DNA from: CAZCVI01 sp964502145 | GTDB lineage: Bacteria > Acidobacteriota > Aminicenantia > UBA2199 | Assembly: GCA_964502145.1 (NCBI GenBank) | Contig: CAZCVI010000093.1 | Span: forward strand, 1 to 26,658 | Direction: 5' to 3' | DNA: 26,658 bases | In this document: positions 8,510-14,671 of the stretch, in pieces | Layout: every line of letters begins with the position of its first letter | Numbering within the stretch: the first letter of the stretch is position 1 | Position numbers and translations under genes: made by a program | Notes under the pieces: model-generated | Told to the model about the DNA's origin: nothing | The model's database searches: none | The model's input: only the letters and a program-made list of their open reading frames with translations

Positions 8510-8603
8510 ATCTCCTTCCCTATCACCCAATAGACATTTCTAATATTAACTCTCTCAAAAAAATGATTTATTACAATATGACGTAAGGGATAGGGAGGGA
8601 GAT
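8510..8603 (+). repeat. Inverted repeat flanking the leader of gene 8618
   Basis: ATCTCCTTCCCTATC (8510-8524) pairs with GATAGGGAGGGAGAT (8589-8603), 15 bp with one wobble, around a 64-nt loop. The right arm is purine-rich and ends 14 nt before the ATG at 8618. In RNA it could mask the ribosome-binding region or stabilise the intergenic segment. Confidence 0.5.
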
Positions 8604-8617
8604 ACGTTGAGGTTAAA

Positions 8618-9046
8618 ATGGCTAAAGTATTTAAGATTATAGTGGAGAATAATCTGATAATTGAGAAAAGAGAAATTAACATTTATCACCACTCCCGGAC
8701 ACGCACCTTTATTATCAGTGGCGGTAATACTGTCTCCATACCCCTTAAAAGTAAAGAAGAATTAGATTATATGCATATCTCTATAGTTAAAGGCCCGGGA
8801 AATTTGCAGAATGAGTGTTTTCTGGATTTACCAGCCTGGATTGATTTCGAATTATTTGCCAACAATCTGAATGGCACTATTCATTTCATTCACGCTGAAA
8901 ACAGAACATATTTGCAAATACCTCCAGGCCCTCCCAACTGGGAACTAAAGATTACCTTACCCGACACTAAAAAAATGCAACTCCCAGTAGATGGATATCG
9001 TATAATCTTTCACAGCTCTTTACCGATCGTGAATAGTTATCATTAA
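8618..9046 (+). CDS. Hypothetical protein with NIYHH, GPGNL and IPPGPP motifs (copy 1)
   Basis: A 142-residue protein of no family I know. It is clearly paralogous to the protein encoded at 17596-18012: both open with a hydrophobic strand, then NIYHH (about residue 21), IIS, IPL, DY.H.S.V.GPGNL..EC (about 49-67), P.W..F, and a strict IPPGPP.W.LKIT block (about 100-113). The two align over about 115 residues with few gaps and diverge after that. It has no signal peptide, membrane segment or catalytic-looking triad; a compact beta-sandwich is likely. GAGG lies 6 nt before the ATG. It sits between an unknown gene and a transglutaminase-like gene, whereas its paralogue sits after a metallopeptidase and an exported coiled-coil protein. 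Confidence 0.75.
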   Translation: MAKVFKIIVENNLIIEKREINIYHHSRTRTFIISGGNTVSIPLKSKEELDYMHISIVKGPGNLQNECFLDLPAWIDFELFANNLNGTIHFIHAENRTYLQIPPGPPNWELKITLPDTKKMQLPVDGYRIIFHSSLPIVNSYH

Positions 9047-9081
9047 ACCGAAATAGGAAAGAAAAACAGGAGGAGATTATC

Positions 9082-11079
9082 ATGCCTAATAAAAAAAGCC
9101 AGTCTGAATTAATTGTGGAAATACTATCCATTACAGTTCTGAGTGAAATTACAGCTAGCATTGGAGGAAATCCAATAAATCCACCCAATTGGGAAAAAGG
9201 CTGCCAATTGAACGATTTCCCAAGTGGTTCGCTCCGACCAGGTATATTTAAAATCAATACTCCCCAGCCTAGTCGGTTAGCGCTTGAAGTAAAAGTAACC
9301 GGATTGGCTAACGAAGAAACAATGAGCTTAACGGGAAAAATTAAAAATATGGTTTTCCATAGAATAATCAGTGGTAAAAATATTGAACAGATAATTGAAA
9401 TCGAAATAAAAGTTATGCCAACAGATTTTACTAAGATATGTGGTGATATAGAGTGGTCTATATCCAAAAATTGCATTAACACTAATGAGTGTTATACCAC
9501 CAATGTAATTCCCTCAAAAACTTTTCTGGAGCTTTACTGGATTTATGACGACCCAGGACAAATGTATAAACTAAAGTGCGTTTGGATTGAAGTGTTGCGC
9601 CTTGTCGCCCAAATCGCTCCTGGATTGGATACAAAAATTGCATTGATACGGCGTATTATTAATTATTGTCATGCTGGAACTGGAATTATATATAATAGCT
9701 ATGATGGTTCCAGCTATTATGGTACCTCTTCATCAGGAGGTAGTTTCCAGTTAGGCAAATTTCTTAAAAAAATAGATGAAATGTGCAATTGTTATGATCA
9801 AGCCGCAGCATTGCAATCTATTTTGGGGGCGTTGGGAATTCCACTTACTTGGTTAAAAATGAAGCCATTCGGATATATCAACACAACCCATCTAATAGGC
9901 AGAGGCCTTGTAAATAATCCGGTTTATTTATACGAAAACAATCCTGATAAATCCAATCCTGAATTGATTGATATAAACGACATAAGACGCCGGGATTTTG
10001 GTATTCATACCTTTTGCTCAATGGAGATAAATTCATCCATTGTGGTATTGGATTCCTGTATTGGTCCTTATCTGGGAGATGCATCATTAAACGTGTATTT
10101 AGATGCATGCGTTGATAGACTTACAGACCTTTATAGTTCCAATCATAGATTCGGCACCACAACTGATGTAGTTTGTTGCGCAGGGATTACAGAATTAGAT
10201 AGGATATTCAATCTAAAAGATAAAGAAAGTGAATGGTACAAAAAATTTATGGCCGATACAAGGACAATAAAATTTATCGAAAATACCAATTTTGAGAATA
10301 TCAGAAAAAATACTCCCCATGAGTCATGGGTGGTTTTTAATTGGCTATCGATAAATGACTGTAAGAAAATCAAAAGCGGAGGATGGAAAAAGCATTACCA
10401 AGAGATCAGAAATAACAATGATGCAGTCGAAATGGAATTACACATGATAAGGGGAAGCGAACGTCTCAGGATTGAGGTATTTGTATCTAGTGTAGATATC
10501 GAAGCAGCTTGGGAACATTTACTTATCCGAGCATTGTCCACCACTTCCCGTGATAACCCTTTTAAAAAAAGTCCAAAGGAAACAAGTTTGGGACATCTAA
10601 GTGTCGATGCTCATTTTCCCAATAGGAATAAAACCATCTGGATATTTTACAATGTGTGCGTGACGGTCGAATCATTTGATTCATCATTTGATCTATTCCC
10701 TCTTAAGAAATGGATACAACAGAAAATGGAATCCAATACCAAAAAAGATTTGTCCAAATATCTGCCCACAATAAAAGAAAACAAGCAGCCCTCTGATCAA
10801 AAAATCAAGATCGATCAAGAAATATCTATTCCAGTAAAAGTAAAAATTAACTCAATAAGAGCAGCAATAAATTACCTCTTCAATTCCAAATACCTAAAAC
10901 TTGATTTTTTCCAAGAGGGAGAAAGTATCCGATTGGAAGAGAAAAAAAAGCATGAAATAAAATTCATAAGTAAAAACGAAGGGTCCACCTTTATTTCTGT
11001 ATGGCAGGTAGATACCAAACACCTTTTATGTTCAAAACCTATCACGGTAGAGGTTGATGTTAAGCCAGATATGTCTTAA
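9082..11079 (+). CDS. Large protein with a transglutaminase-like (papain-fold) domain
   Basis: A 665-residue protein with GGAGGAG shortly before its ATG. The central part looks like a transglutaminase-like core: C237 in CNCYDQAAALQSILGALGIP, a pattern seen around the catalytic Cys of the family, H309 in GIHTFCSMEI, and D324 in VVLDSCIGP. The His-Asp spacing of 15 and the Cys-His spacing of 72 suit the fold. The N-terminal 200 residues look beta-rich; residues about 590-665 resemble an Ig-like strand domain. There is no signal peptide, so it would act in the cytosol unless exported by another route. Family members cross-link, deamidate or cleave peptides; the substrate is unknown. It is the last gene of a three-gene unit that ends at a strong terminator. 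Confidence 0.75.
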   Translation: MPNKKSQSELIVEILSITVLSEITASIGGNPINPPNWEKGCQLNDFPSGSLRPGIFKINTPQPSRLALEVKVTGLANEETMSLTGKIKNMVFHRIISGKNIEQIIEIEIKVMPTDFTKICGDIEWSISKNCINTNECYTTNVIPSKTFLELYWIYDDPGQMYKLKCVWIEVLRLVAQIAPGLDTKIALIRRIINYCHAGTGIIYNSYDGSSYYGTSSSGGSFQLGKFLKKIDEMCNCYDQAAALQSILGALGIPLTWLKMKPFGYINTTHLIGRGLVNNPVYLYENNPDKSNPELIDINDIRRRDFGIHTFCSMEINSSIVVLDSCIGPYLGDASLNVYLDACVDRLTDLYSSNHRFGTTTDVVCCAGITELDRIFNLKDKESEWYKKFMADTRTIKFIENTNFENIRKNTPHESWVVFNWLSINDCKKIKSGGWKKHYQEIRNNNDAVEMELHMIRGSERLRIEVFVSSVDIEAAWEHLLIRALSTTSRDNPFKKSPKETSLGHLSVDAHFPNRNKTIWIFYNVCVTVESFDSSFDLFPLKKWIQQKMESNTKKDLSKYLPTIKENKQPSDQKIKIDQEISIPVKVKINSIRAAINYLFNSKYLKLDFFQEGESIRLEEKKKHEIKFISKNEGSTFISVWQVDTKHLLCSKPITVEVDVKPDMS

Positions 11080-11090
11080 CCCAAAAGCAA

Positions 11091-11148
11091 AAAACCGCAA
11101 GCAGGATGCTTTAACTAATTTTTTCCTCTTGCGGTTTTATTCTTTTTT
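11091..11148. terminator. Rho-independent terminator, probably bidirectional
   Basis: AAAACCGCAAG (11091-11101) pairs perfectly with CTTGCGGTTTT (11128-11138), followed by ATTCTTTTTT. On the minus strand the arm is followed by a T-rich stretch too, and a minus-strand frame stops inside it, so it may serve both directions. Confidence 0.8.
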
Positions 11149-11256
11149 AACTACCGAGAATTCCTCAGCAGTTACCGCTTCATCCAATTCCTTGTCCTTG
11201 AAGATATTTTTCTGATTGCGCAAGATATAATCAAGAGTATAATCAAATAGTTCCAC
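11137..11256 (-). CDS. Possible small or remnant gene, 39 residues
   Basis: A GTG at 11256 opens a 39-codon frame ending in TAA at 11137-11139, inside the terminator. The product (for example DYTLDYILRNQKNIF, ELDEAVTAEEFSVVKKE) has amphipathic, protein-like composition. A promoter-like pair lies upstream at 11273-11302, and the bidirectional terminator fits a minus-strand transcript ending here. A stop lies just before the GTG in frame, so it could also be the C-terminal stub of a lost gene. Family unknown. Confidence 0.35.
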   Translation of the reverse strand: MELFDYTLDYILRNQKNIFKDKELDEAVTAEEFSVVKKE

Positions 11257-11272
11257 TCATTCCACAGTCGGC

Positions 11273-11302
11273 TCTATAACTTTTCCCTAAAATATATTTC
11301 AA
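11273..11302 (-). promoter_or_regulatory. Possible minus-strand promoter before the 39-residue frame
   Basis: Minus strand: TTGAAA (11302-11297), 18-nt spacer, TATAGA (11278-11273). The GTG at 11256 lies 16 nt beyond the -10. Confidence 0.35.
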
Positions 11303-11310
11303 AGTCTCTT

Positions 11311-11345
11311 TTTCTTCGTGTCCTTCCTTTTCTTCGTGGTTAAAT
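11311..11345. repeat. Dispersed CTTCGTG-type repeat
   Basis: TTTCTTCGTGTCCTTCC is followed 20 nt on by TTTCTTCGTGGTTAAA. The same TTCGTGGTTA core appears, in complement, in the degenerate array at 14040-14185. Confidence 0.5.
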
Positions 11346-11407
11346 ATCTTTTTTTTCCCTCCCTTTTTTTCCCATCACCCAAGAATAAGAAACACCCTTC
11401 TATCCCC

Positions 11408-11523
11408 TTGAAACACCAGTACGATGTTTTGAAACATCCGTGTTATAAGCCCTTTTGGGTGGTTCACTGCTTCGAATTTATGAAACGCCGTCAAGATATT
11501 TTTTTTTCTCCTTATACTATTAT
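11408..11523 (+). promoter_or_regulatory. Regulatory region of the 66-residue gene with TGAAAC boxes
   Basis: TGAAAC boxes stand at 11409 and 11430 (21 bp apart, followed by ATCCGTGTTAT, compare GCCAGTGCTAT after 7962) and at 11481, whose partner position 21 bp upstream (11460) reads a degraded TGGTTC. The 11460-11512 part aligns gaplessly to 7936-7988. A possible -10 is TATTAT at 11518-11523 (or TATACT at 11513-11518), with no good -35. Confidence 0.5.
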
Positions 11524-11539
11524 ATATATGAATCAAATG

Positions 11540-11593
11540 AACACCGGTAAAACCGAAAGTCAGATGATTTCCCACCTTGCGCAAGGGGGTGTT
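11540..11593 (+). ncRNA. Compact multi-stem leader element (candidate structured RNA)
   Basis: In the leader of the 66-residue gene, AACACC (11540-11545) pairs with GGTGTT (11588-11593). Inside are three small stems: CGGT-AAA-ACCG (11545-11555, sharing its first C with the closing stem), GAAA/TTTC (11555-11571) and CCTT-GCGC-AAGG (11575-11586). The result is a 54-nt cloverleaf-like fold ending about 40 nt before the ATG. It matches no riboswitch class I can recall. A short open frame also crosses it, without a ribosome site. Confidence 0.35.
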
Positions 11594-11633
11594 AATTAAA
11601 TAAAAACATTCCAAAAAAAAAGGAGGACGTAAC

Positions 11634-11834
11634 ATGAATAACTTAAAAGAAGCCAACATCAATCAATGTGTATCCCTATTAAAGGGATACATCCAGGAAT
11701 CACCCCTGACGCAAGGGAAAGGACTTGCAATCCTAGCACTCGAACATTTGCAACGGATTACAGCAGGCGATGGTAACGACCCTATGCTGCCCACTGACGA
11801 TTTACACTGTCTGGACAAACCACGGGCCAACTAA
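11634..11834 (+). CDS. Small soluble protein, 66 residues, unknown
   Basis: An AGGAGG site 7 nt before the ATG and a strong terminator 47 nt after the stop define a monocistronic, probably well-expressed unit. The first 45 residues look helical (NQCVSLLKGYIQ, GKGLAILALEHLQRI). The last 20 are polar and proline-containing (DPMLPTDDLHCLDKP) with one Cys. There is no signal peptide or membrane segment. I do not recognise a family. The helical-leader-plus-polar-tail shape recalls peptide precursors, but no maturation enzyme is adjacent, so that is only a thought. Its control region shares the TGAAAC boxes with the 8060 operon, which suggests co-regulation. Confidence 0.75.
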   Translation: MNNLKEANINQCVSLLKGYIQESPLTQGKGLAILALEHLQRITAGDGNDPMLPTDDLHCLDKPRAN

Positions 11835-11880
11835 AAACAACCATCCCTAACAGGGGGGAAAACTCAAAATCATTAATCAG

Positions 11881-11922
11881 GCCACAGGGAAACATAACCG
11901 TTACCCTGTGGTCTTTTTTTTT
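11881..11922 (+). terminator. Rho-independent terminator of the 66-residue gene
   Basis: CCACAGGGA (11882-11890) pairs with CCCTGTGG (11904-11911) plus flanking A-T pairs around an 11-14 nt loop, then TC and nine T residues. Confidence 0.85.
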
Positions 11923-11942
11923 GACTGCCAACGTCTTACCGT

Positions 11943-11971
11943 TTGCCAATTTCTTTTTTTTGTGGTATAAA
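11943..11971 (+). promoter_or_regulatory. Promoter of the AAA-nuclease gene, leaderless geometry
   Basis: TTGCCA (11943-11948), 17-nt spacer, TATAAA (11966-11971), then six bases and the ATG at 11978. The predicted start site is the A of the ATG. Confidence 0.65.
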
Positions 11972-11977
11972 AGAGGG

Positions 11978-13738
11978 ATGAATTACGCAAAAGAAGAACG
12001 AATCGGTAACCCGGAACTGTTTATTGGCAGAAGGGAAAATCTGGCATTTTTCCTGAACTGGATTAACAATATAAAAAAGAAAACATCCCGGAGCACAGCC
12101 ATATTGGCCCGGCGCAAAATGGGCAAGACGGCTATATTGGAACGTTTGTATAACATCACCTTTGATAATAACAACGGCGTGATTCCCTTTTATTATGAAA
12201 TCAAAGAAACCCCAATGTACATCGTGGATTTCTGCGTGGATTTTTTCCTGACTTTTATCTATCAATACATTGCTTTCAAAACACGGAAAACAACATATCT
12301 CAGTCCCAAATGGGGAAGCAATTTTGCCACAGCAAAAGAAGTGGCTAAAAGTGAAGGCTTGGGGTATCTGGTGGATTTAATCAGCAGTGTGGATTACGCG
12401 GTGAATCAAAAGCAAATAAATATTCTCTGGAATCTGGTCCGCGAAGCACCCAAAACAGTCGCCACTGACCAAAATGAATTCATCGTGCAAATGATCGATG
12501 AGTTTCAGTTCATGAACACCATGATCTTTCGCGATGAAAGTCAACCACACGCCAGTATAATTGATATGCTGGCAGGTGCGTATTTAAGTACTGCCGAAAG
12601 TAAAGTCGCACCACTGTTAATTTCCGGCAGTTGGATTGGCTGGCTGATGGATATCTTGCGCACCCAGTTACCCTCCCGTTTCACCCAATATAATCTCGAT
12701 AGTATGCCCGAGGATGAAGCATTGGAAATGGTATTTAAGTATTCCAGCTTTTTTGATGTACCTATCACCGAAGAAACCGCCTATCTGATCGCGCAAATGA
12801 CCGAGGGCAGCCCTTTTTATATCATGGCCCTATTCATTTCCAATTACAAGAAAAAGGATCTCACCACCATTCAAGGTTTAACCGAGACTCTCGACTTTGA
12901 AATCCGCGATAACCGGGGCATCATCAAACCCACCTGGATGGAATATGTCTTAACTGCATTTAATAAAGTAAACGAGAAAAACGCCAAGAACATTGTTCTC
13001 TACCTTTGCAAGAACAGGGACCGCGAAATCACCCGCAAGGAATTGCTGAAGAAATTATCGCTGGACATGACGGACGCCGAACTGGAAAAGAAACTGCGCG
13101 CTTTAATCATGGCTGATATAATAAGCCAGGGTCAAACCAATTACGATTACCAGGGCGTGCGCGACAATATTTTTGATAAAGTATTTCGCAGTGTCTATGA
13201 AAAGGAGATCCAGGATTTTGATGTTAAGACCATCGGCAAAGAGATTCATGCCGCCTTTGAAACCCTGCAAAAAAAGTACCGCCAATTACAAGGTAAGTTT
13301 AATCAACAGAAAGGGTATTATGCCGAGTATGTCATCTTGACTCTCTTGATTTCTCATGCCCGCAAGAAGAATGATCTGTTAAAATCCGTGACCCAGAACT
13401 TACCCGCTGATTTTAATTTCAGTGACTATGTACACGTGTGGCGCTATAATGGTTCCACCCCGTTTGGCAAGGATTATAATATAGACATTTACGCTCGTGC
13501 CCAGTCCCCGGCAGACTATTCCATTATCGGTGAAGTGAAAAACCGGGATAATAAAAAATTCTCCAAGGATGAAGCCATGACCTTCATGGAGAAATACGCC
13601 ATACTTAAAAAACAAGAGAATTTGGAACGAGTGATCCCTTTCATCTTTTCCAATCCCGGATTCACCCAGGAAGCAGTAGACTATTGCCAGGAGATGGGCA
13701 TTGCCTACAGTGACAATGAAGGCTGGTTGGACAACTGA
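11978..13738 (+). CDS. AAA ATPase fused to a PD-(D/E)XK nuclease-like domain
   Basis: A 586-residue protein resembling the archaeal-type ATPase family with a C-terminal DUF234-like nuclease. Residues 12-60 hold ELFIGRRENLAFFLNW and a Walker A variant RRKMGKT (K50, T51). Walker B is IVQMIDEF (D174, E175), followed by a LLISGSW sensor strand. A winged-helix-like stretch follows at about 350-400 (EITRKELLKKLSLDMTDAEL). The C-terminus has D503 in YNIDIYARA and E519-V-K521 in IIGEVKNR, the D-x15-ExK pattern of PD-(D/E)XK enzymes. ATG 11978 is chosen because a -10 box ends 6 nt before it and the longer frame from 11921 would begin inside the previous terminator. Relatives are often mobile or defence-linked; a DNA target is inferred, not shown. 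Confidence 0.85.
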   Translation: MNYAKEERIGNPELFIGRRENLAFFLNWINNIKKKTSRSTAILARRKMGKTAILERLYNITFDNNNGVIPFYYEIKETPMYIVDFCVDFFLTFIYQYIAFKTRKTTYLSPKWGSNFATAKEVAKSEGLGYLVDLISSVDYAVNQKQINILWNLVREAPKTVATDQNEFIVQMIDEFQFMNTMIFRDESQPHASIIDMLAGAYLSTAESKVAPLLISGSWIGWLMDILRTQLPSRFTQYNLDSMPEDEALEMVFKYSSFFDVPITEETAYLIAQMTEGSPFYIMALFISNYKKKDLTTIQGLTETLDFEIRDNRGIIKPTWMEYVLTAFNKVNEKNAKNIVLYLCKNRDREITRKELLKKLSLDMTDAELEKKLRALIMADIISQGQTNYDYQGVRDNIFDKVFRSVYEKEIQDFDVKTIGKEIHAAFETLQKKYRQLQGKFNQQKGYYAEYVILTLLISHARKKNDLLKSVTQNLPADFNFSDYVHVWRYNGSTPFGKDYNIDIYARAQSPADYSIIGEVKNRDNKKFSKDEAMTFMEKYAILKKQENLERVIPFIFSNPGFTQEAVDYCQEMGIAYSDNEGWLDN

Positions 13739-13786
13739 TAGAATCCACGGTCAAAAGAAAGAAAAAAAGATGAACAGTAGAGTATG

Positions 13787-13848
13787 ATCGGGGGGTAATC
13801 CATCCCCCTGTGCGACCCTTACATACAGATTTCCAGTATACAGCTCTC
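13787..13848 (-). mobile_element. Degenerate group II intron 3' end (domain 5/6-like relic)
   Basis: On the minus strand, GAGAGCTGTATACTGGAAAT (from 13848) continues to GTAAGGGTC, resembling the domain 5 hairpin GAGCCGUAUAC..GAAA..GUACGGUUC with decay in the 3' strand. It is followed by AGGGGGA-TGGATTA-CCCCCC, a domain 6-like hairpin ending near 13787. Preceding bases (GCTTAACGGAGAGC) also look like group II sequence. No reverse transcriptase frame is present, so only a fragment remains. Identification is by memory of the consensus. Confidence 0.45.
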
Positions 13849-13899
13849 CGTTAAGCAAACTCGAAGCCTGGGTGATATAAAAAAATAAAAATTTTTCTA

Positions 13900-13928
13900 T
13901 TGACTTTTTAAATTCAATTCTATATGAT
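13900..13928 (+). promoter_or_regulatory. Strong sigma70-type promoter facing a gene-poor region
   Basis: TTGACT (13900-13905), 17-nt spacer, TATGAT (13923-13928). The start site would be about 13935, just before the small frame at 13941. The transcript would run into the degenerate A+G-rich array. Confidence 0.6.
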
Positions 13929-13940
13929 ATAGACATCAGG

Positions 13941-14084
13941 ATGCAGCTAGAGCGGTTCCTTACCAAACATGATTTTTTGTATCAGAAGCACAAAATTAAG
14001 GGAAAAGGGGAAAAGCCCAGGGAAAATAACAAAAGGCCTGCAGAAAAAGGAAAGGTAACTGCGATAGAGAAGAACAAACCCTAG
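13941..14084 (+). CDS. Possible small Lys-rich protein, 47 residues, or broken gene
   Basis: An ATG about 6 nt after the predicted start site opens a 47-codon frame ending in TAG at 14082-14084. The product starts MQLERFLTKHDFLYQKHKIK and then is Lys-rich with 7-residue repetition (AEKGKVT, AIEKNKP). Beyond the TAG the repetition continues in the -1 frame (PKRKNKP, QKKEKLT, TKKGKVT, TKKAKET) up to a TAG at 14297. That suggests either one longer basic protein broken by indels or non-coding repeat DNA. There is no ribosome site beyond AGG next to the ATG. Confidence 0.3.
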   Translation: MQLERFLTKHDFLYQKHKIKGKGEKPRENNKRPAEKGKVTAIEKNKP

Positions 14085-14185
14085 GAAAAGGAAAGGAAAC
14101 CCCGAAAAGAAAGAACAAGCCCCAGAAAAAAGAGAAGTTGACCACGAAAAAAGGGAAGGTAACCACGAAAAAAGCAAAGGAAACC
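14040..14185. repeat. Degenerate 20-22-nt tandem array, purine-rich on plus strand
   Basis: Seven units of 20-22 nt follow each other, clearest at the end: ACGAAAAAAGGGAAGGTAAC(C), ACGAAAAAAGCAAAGGAAAC(C) and AGAAAAAAGAGAAGTTGACC. Unit lengths differ by single bases, so no one reading frame is kept throughout. In complement the core is TTCGTGGTTA, the same word as in the dispersed repeat at 11311-11345. Confidence 0.65.
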
Positions 14186-14379
14186 ATTATTTTAACACAC
14201 ATGAGCAGTAAACCCACGCATTTCATCTCATCCAAGAGGGAAAGTTGCCTTAATATGCCTTCTTCTGGAGAATTTGAGCGCGTTGTTGGACGTTTTTAGC
14301 ATGTATTGCAGGTTTCCTGCTTGTTTTATTGATTTTTAAGACGAAAGCATCGCTACCATGCTTGATATATTATTAATCG

Positions 14380-14529
14380 AGCATCAATTCCATGCATTTT
14401 TCTTGCCATCTCCCCTGTTTTTACTCAGAAACGGCATTTTGCACGAAAATTACCTGTTCATGCATCATTTGTGCTAGTGGTTTCTCTTGTTGCATCAATT
14501 TTACCACTCCTTTTGCATCAAATTTACCC
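14380..14529 (+). promoter_or_regulatory. Repeated GCATCAATTT-type words before the metallopeptidase promoter
   Basis: GCATCAATT or close variants occur at 14381, 14462, 14492 and 14515. The last two are extended, TTGCATCAATTTTACC and TTGCATCAAATTTACC, with starts 23 bp apart (14490 and 14513), directly upstream of the -35 at 14532. This is the arrangement of activator or repressor half-sites. The rest of 14186-14531 shows no gene. Confidence 0.4.
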
Positions 14530-14531
14530 GG

Positions 14532-14560
14532 TTGAATTTTTTTTTAGGCCATAATATATA
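14532..14560 (+). promoter_or_regulatory. Promoter of the metallopeptidase gene
   Basis: TTGAAT (14532-14537), 17-nt spacer, TATATA (14555-14560). Transcription from about 14567 gives a leader of about 105 nt that contains the conserved element at 14583-14650. Confidence 0.5.
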
Positions 14561-14582
14561 TGCAGATCAAAGGATAGGCCGT

Positions 14583-14650
14583 CCGACAATCTGTGAGTTT
14601 TAAGAAGCAAGGGTTTGCAAGTTTACCCAGGAAAACTTTGACAATACGAT
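14583..14650 (+). ncRNA. Conserved leader element, copy A
   Basis: This 68-nt segment aligns without gaps to 15651-15718 (59 of 68 identical; the last 32 nt are identical). AAGTTT (14619-14624) pairs with AAACTT (14633-14638), and the ACCC in the loop (14625-14628) can pair with GGGT (14611-14614), giving an H-type pseudoknot. Upstream, CAGAT (14563-14567) can pair with ATCTG (14589-14593), at or just before the predicted start of the transcript. It ends 21 nt before the ATG, just ahead of AGGAGA. A cis-acting RNA is likely; the class is unknown to me. Confidence 0.55.
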
Positions 14651-14671
14651 ATAAATTTATAGGAGAATAAA

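Noticed and set aside
11528..11599. A 23-codon frame (MNQMNTGKTES...) over the structured leader of the 66-residue gene.
   Set aside because: It has no ribosome site and begins right after the putative -10, so it would need a leaderless start of unusual spacing. The RNA folding explains the segment better.
11921..11977. Upstream extension of the AAA-nuclease protein to 11921.
   Set aside because: It starts in the T-run of the previous terminator and contains the -35 and -10 boxes of the gene's own promoter.
13947..14235. Long hydrophobic minus-strand frames rich in Phe, Leu and Ser.
   Set aside because: They are the complement of the A+G-rich repeat array; the composition follows from the repeat, with no start signals.
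14637..14642. TTGACA in the conserved leader, also at 15705-15710, looks like a perfect -35 box.
   Set aside because: Seventeen bases further lies the ribosome site, not a -10, and the start codon is only about 30 nt away. Good promoters exist upstream of both copies, so this is leader sequence.
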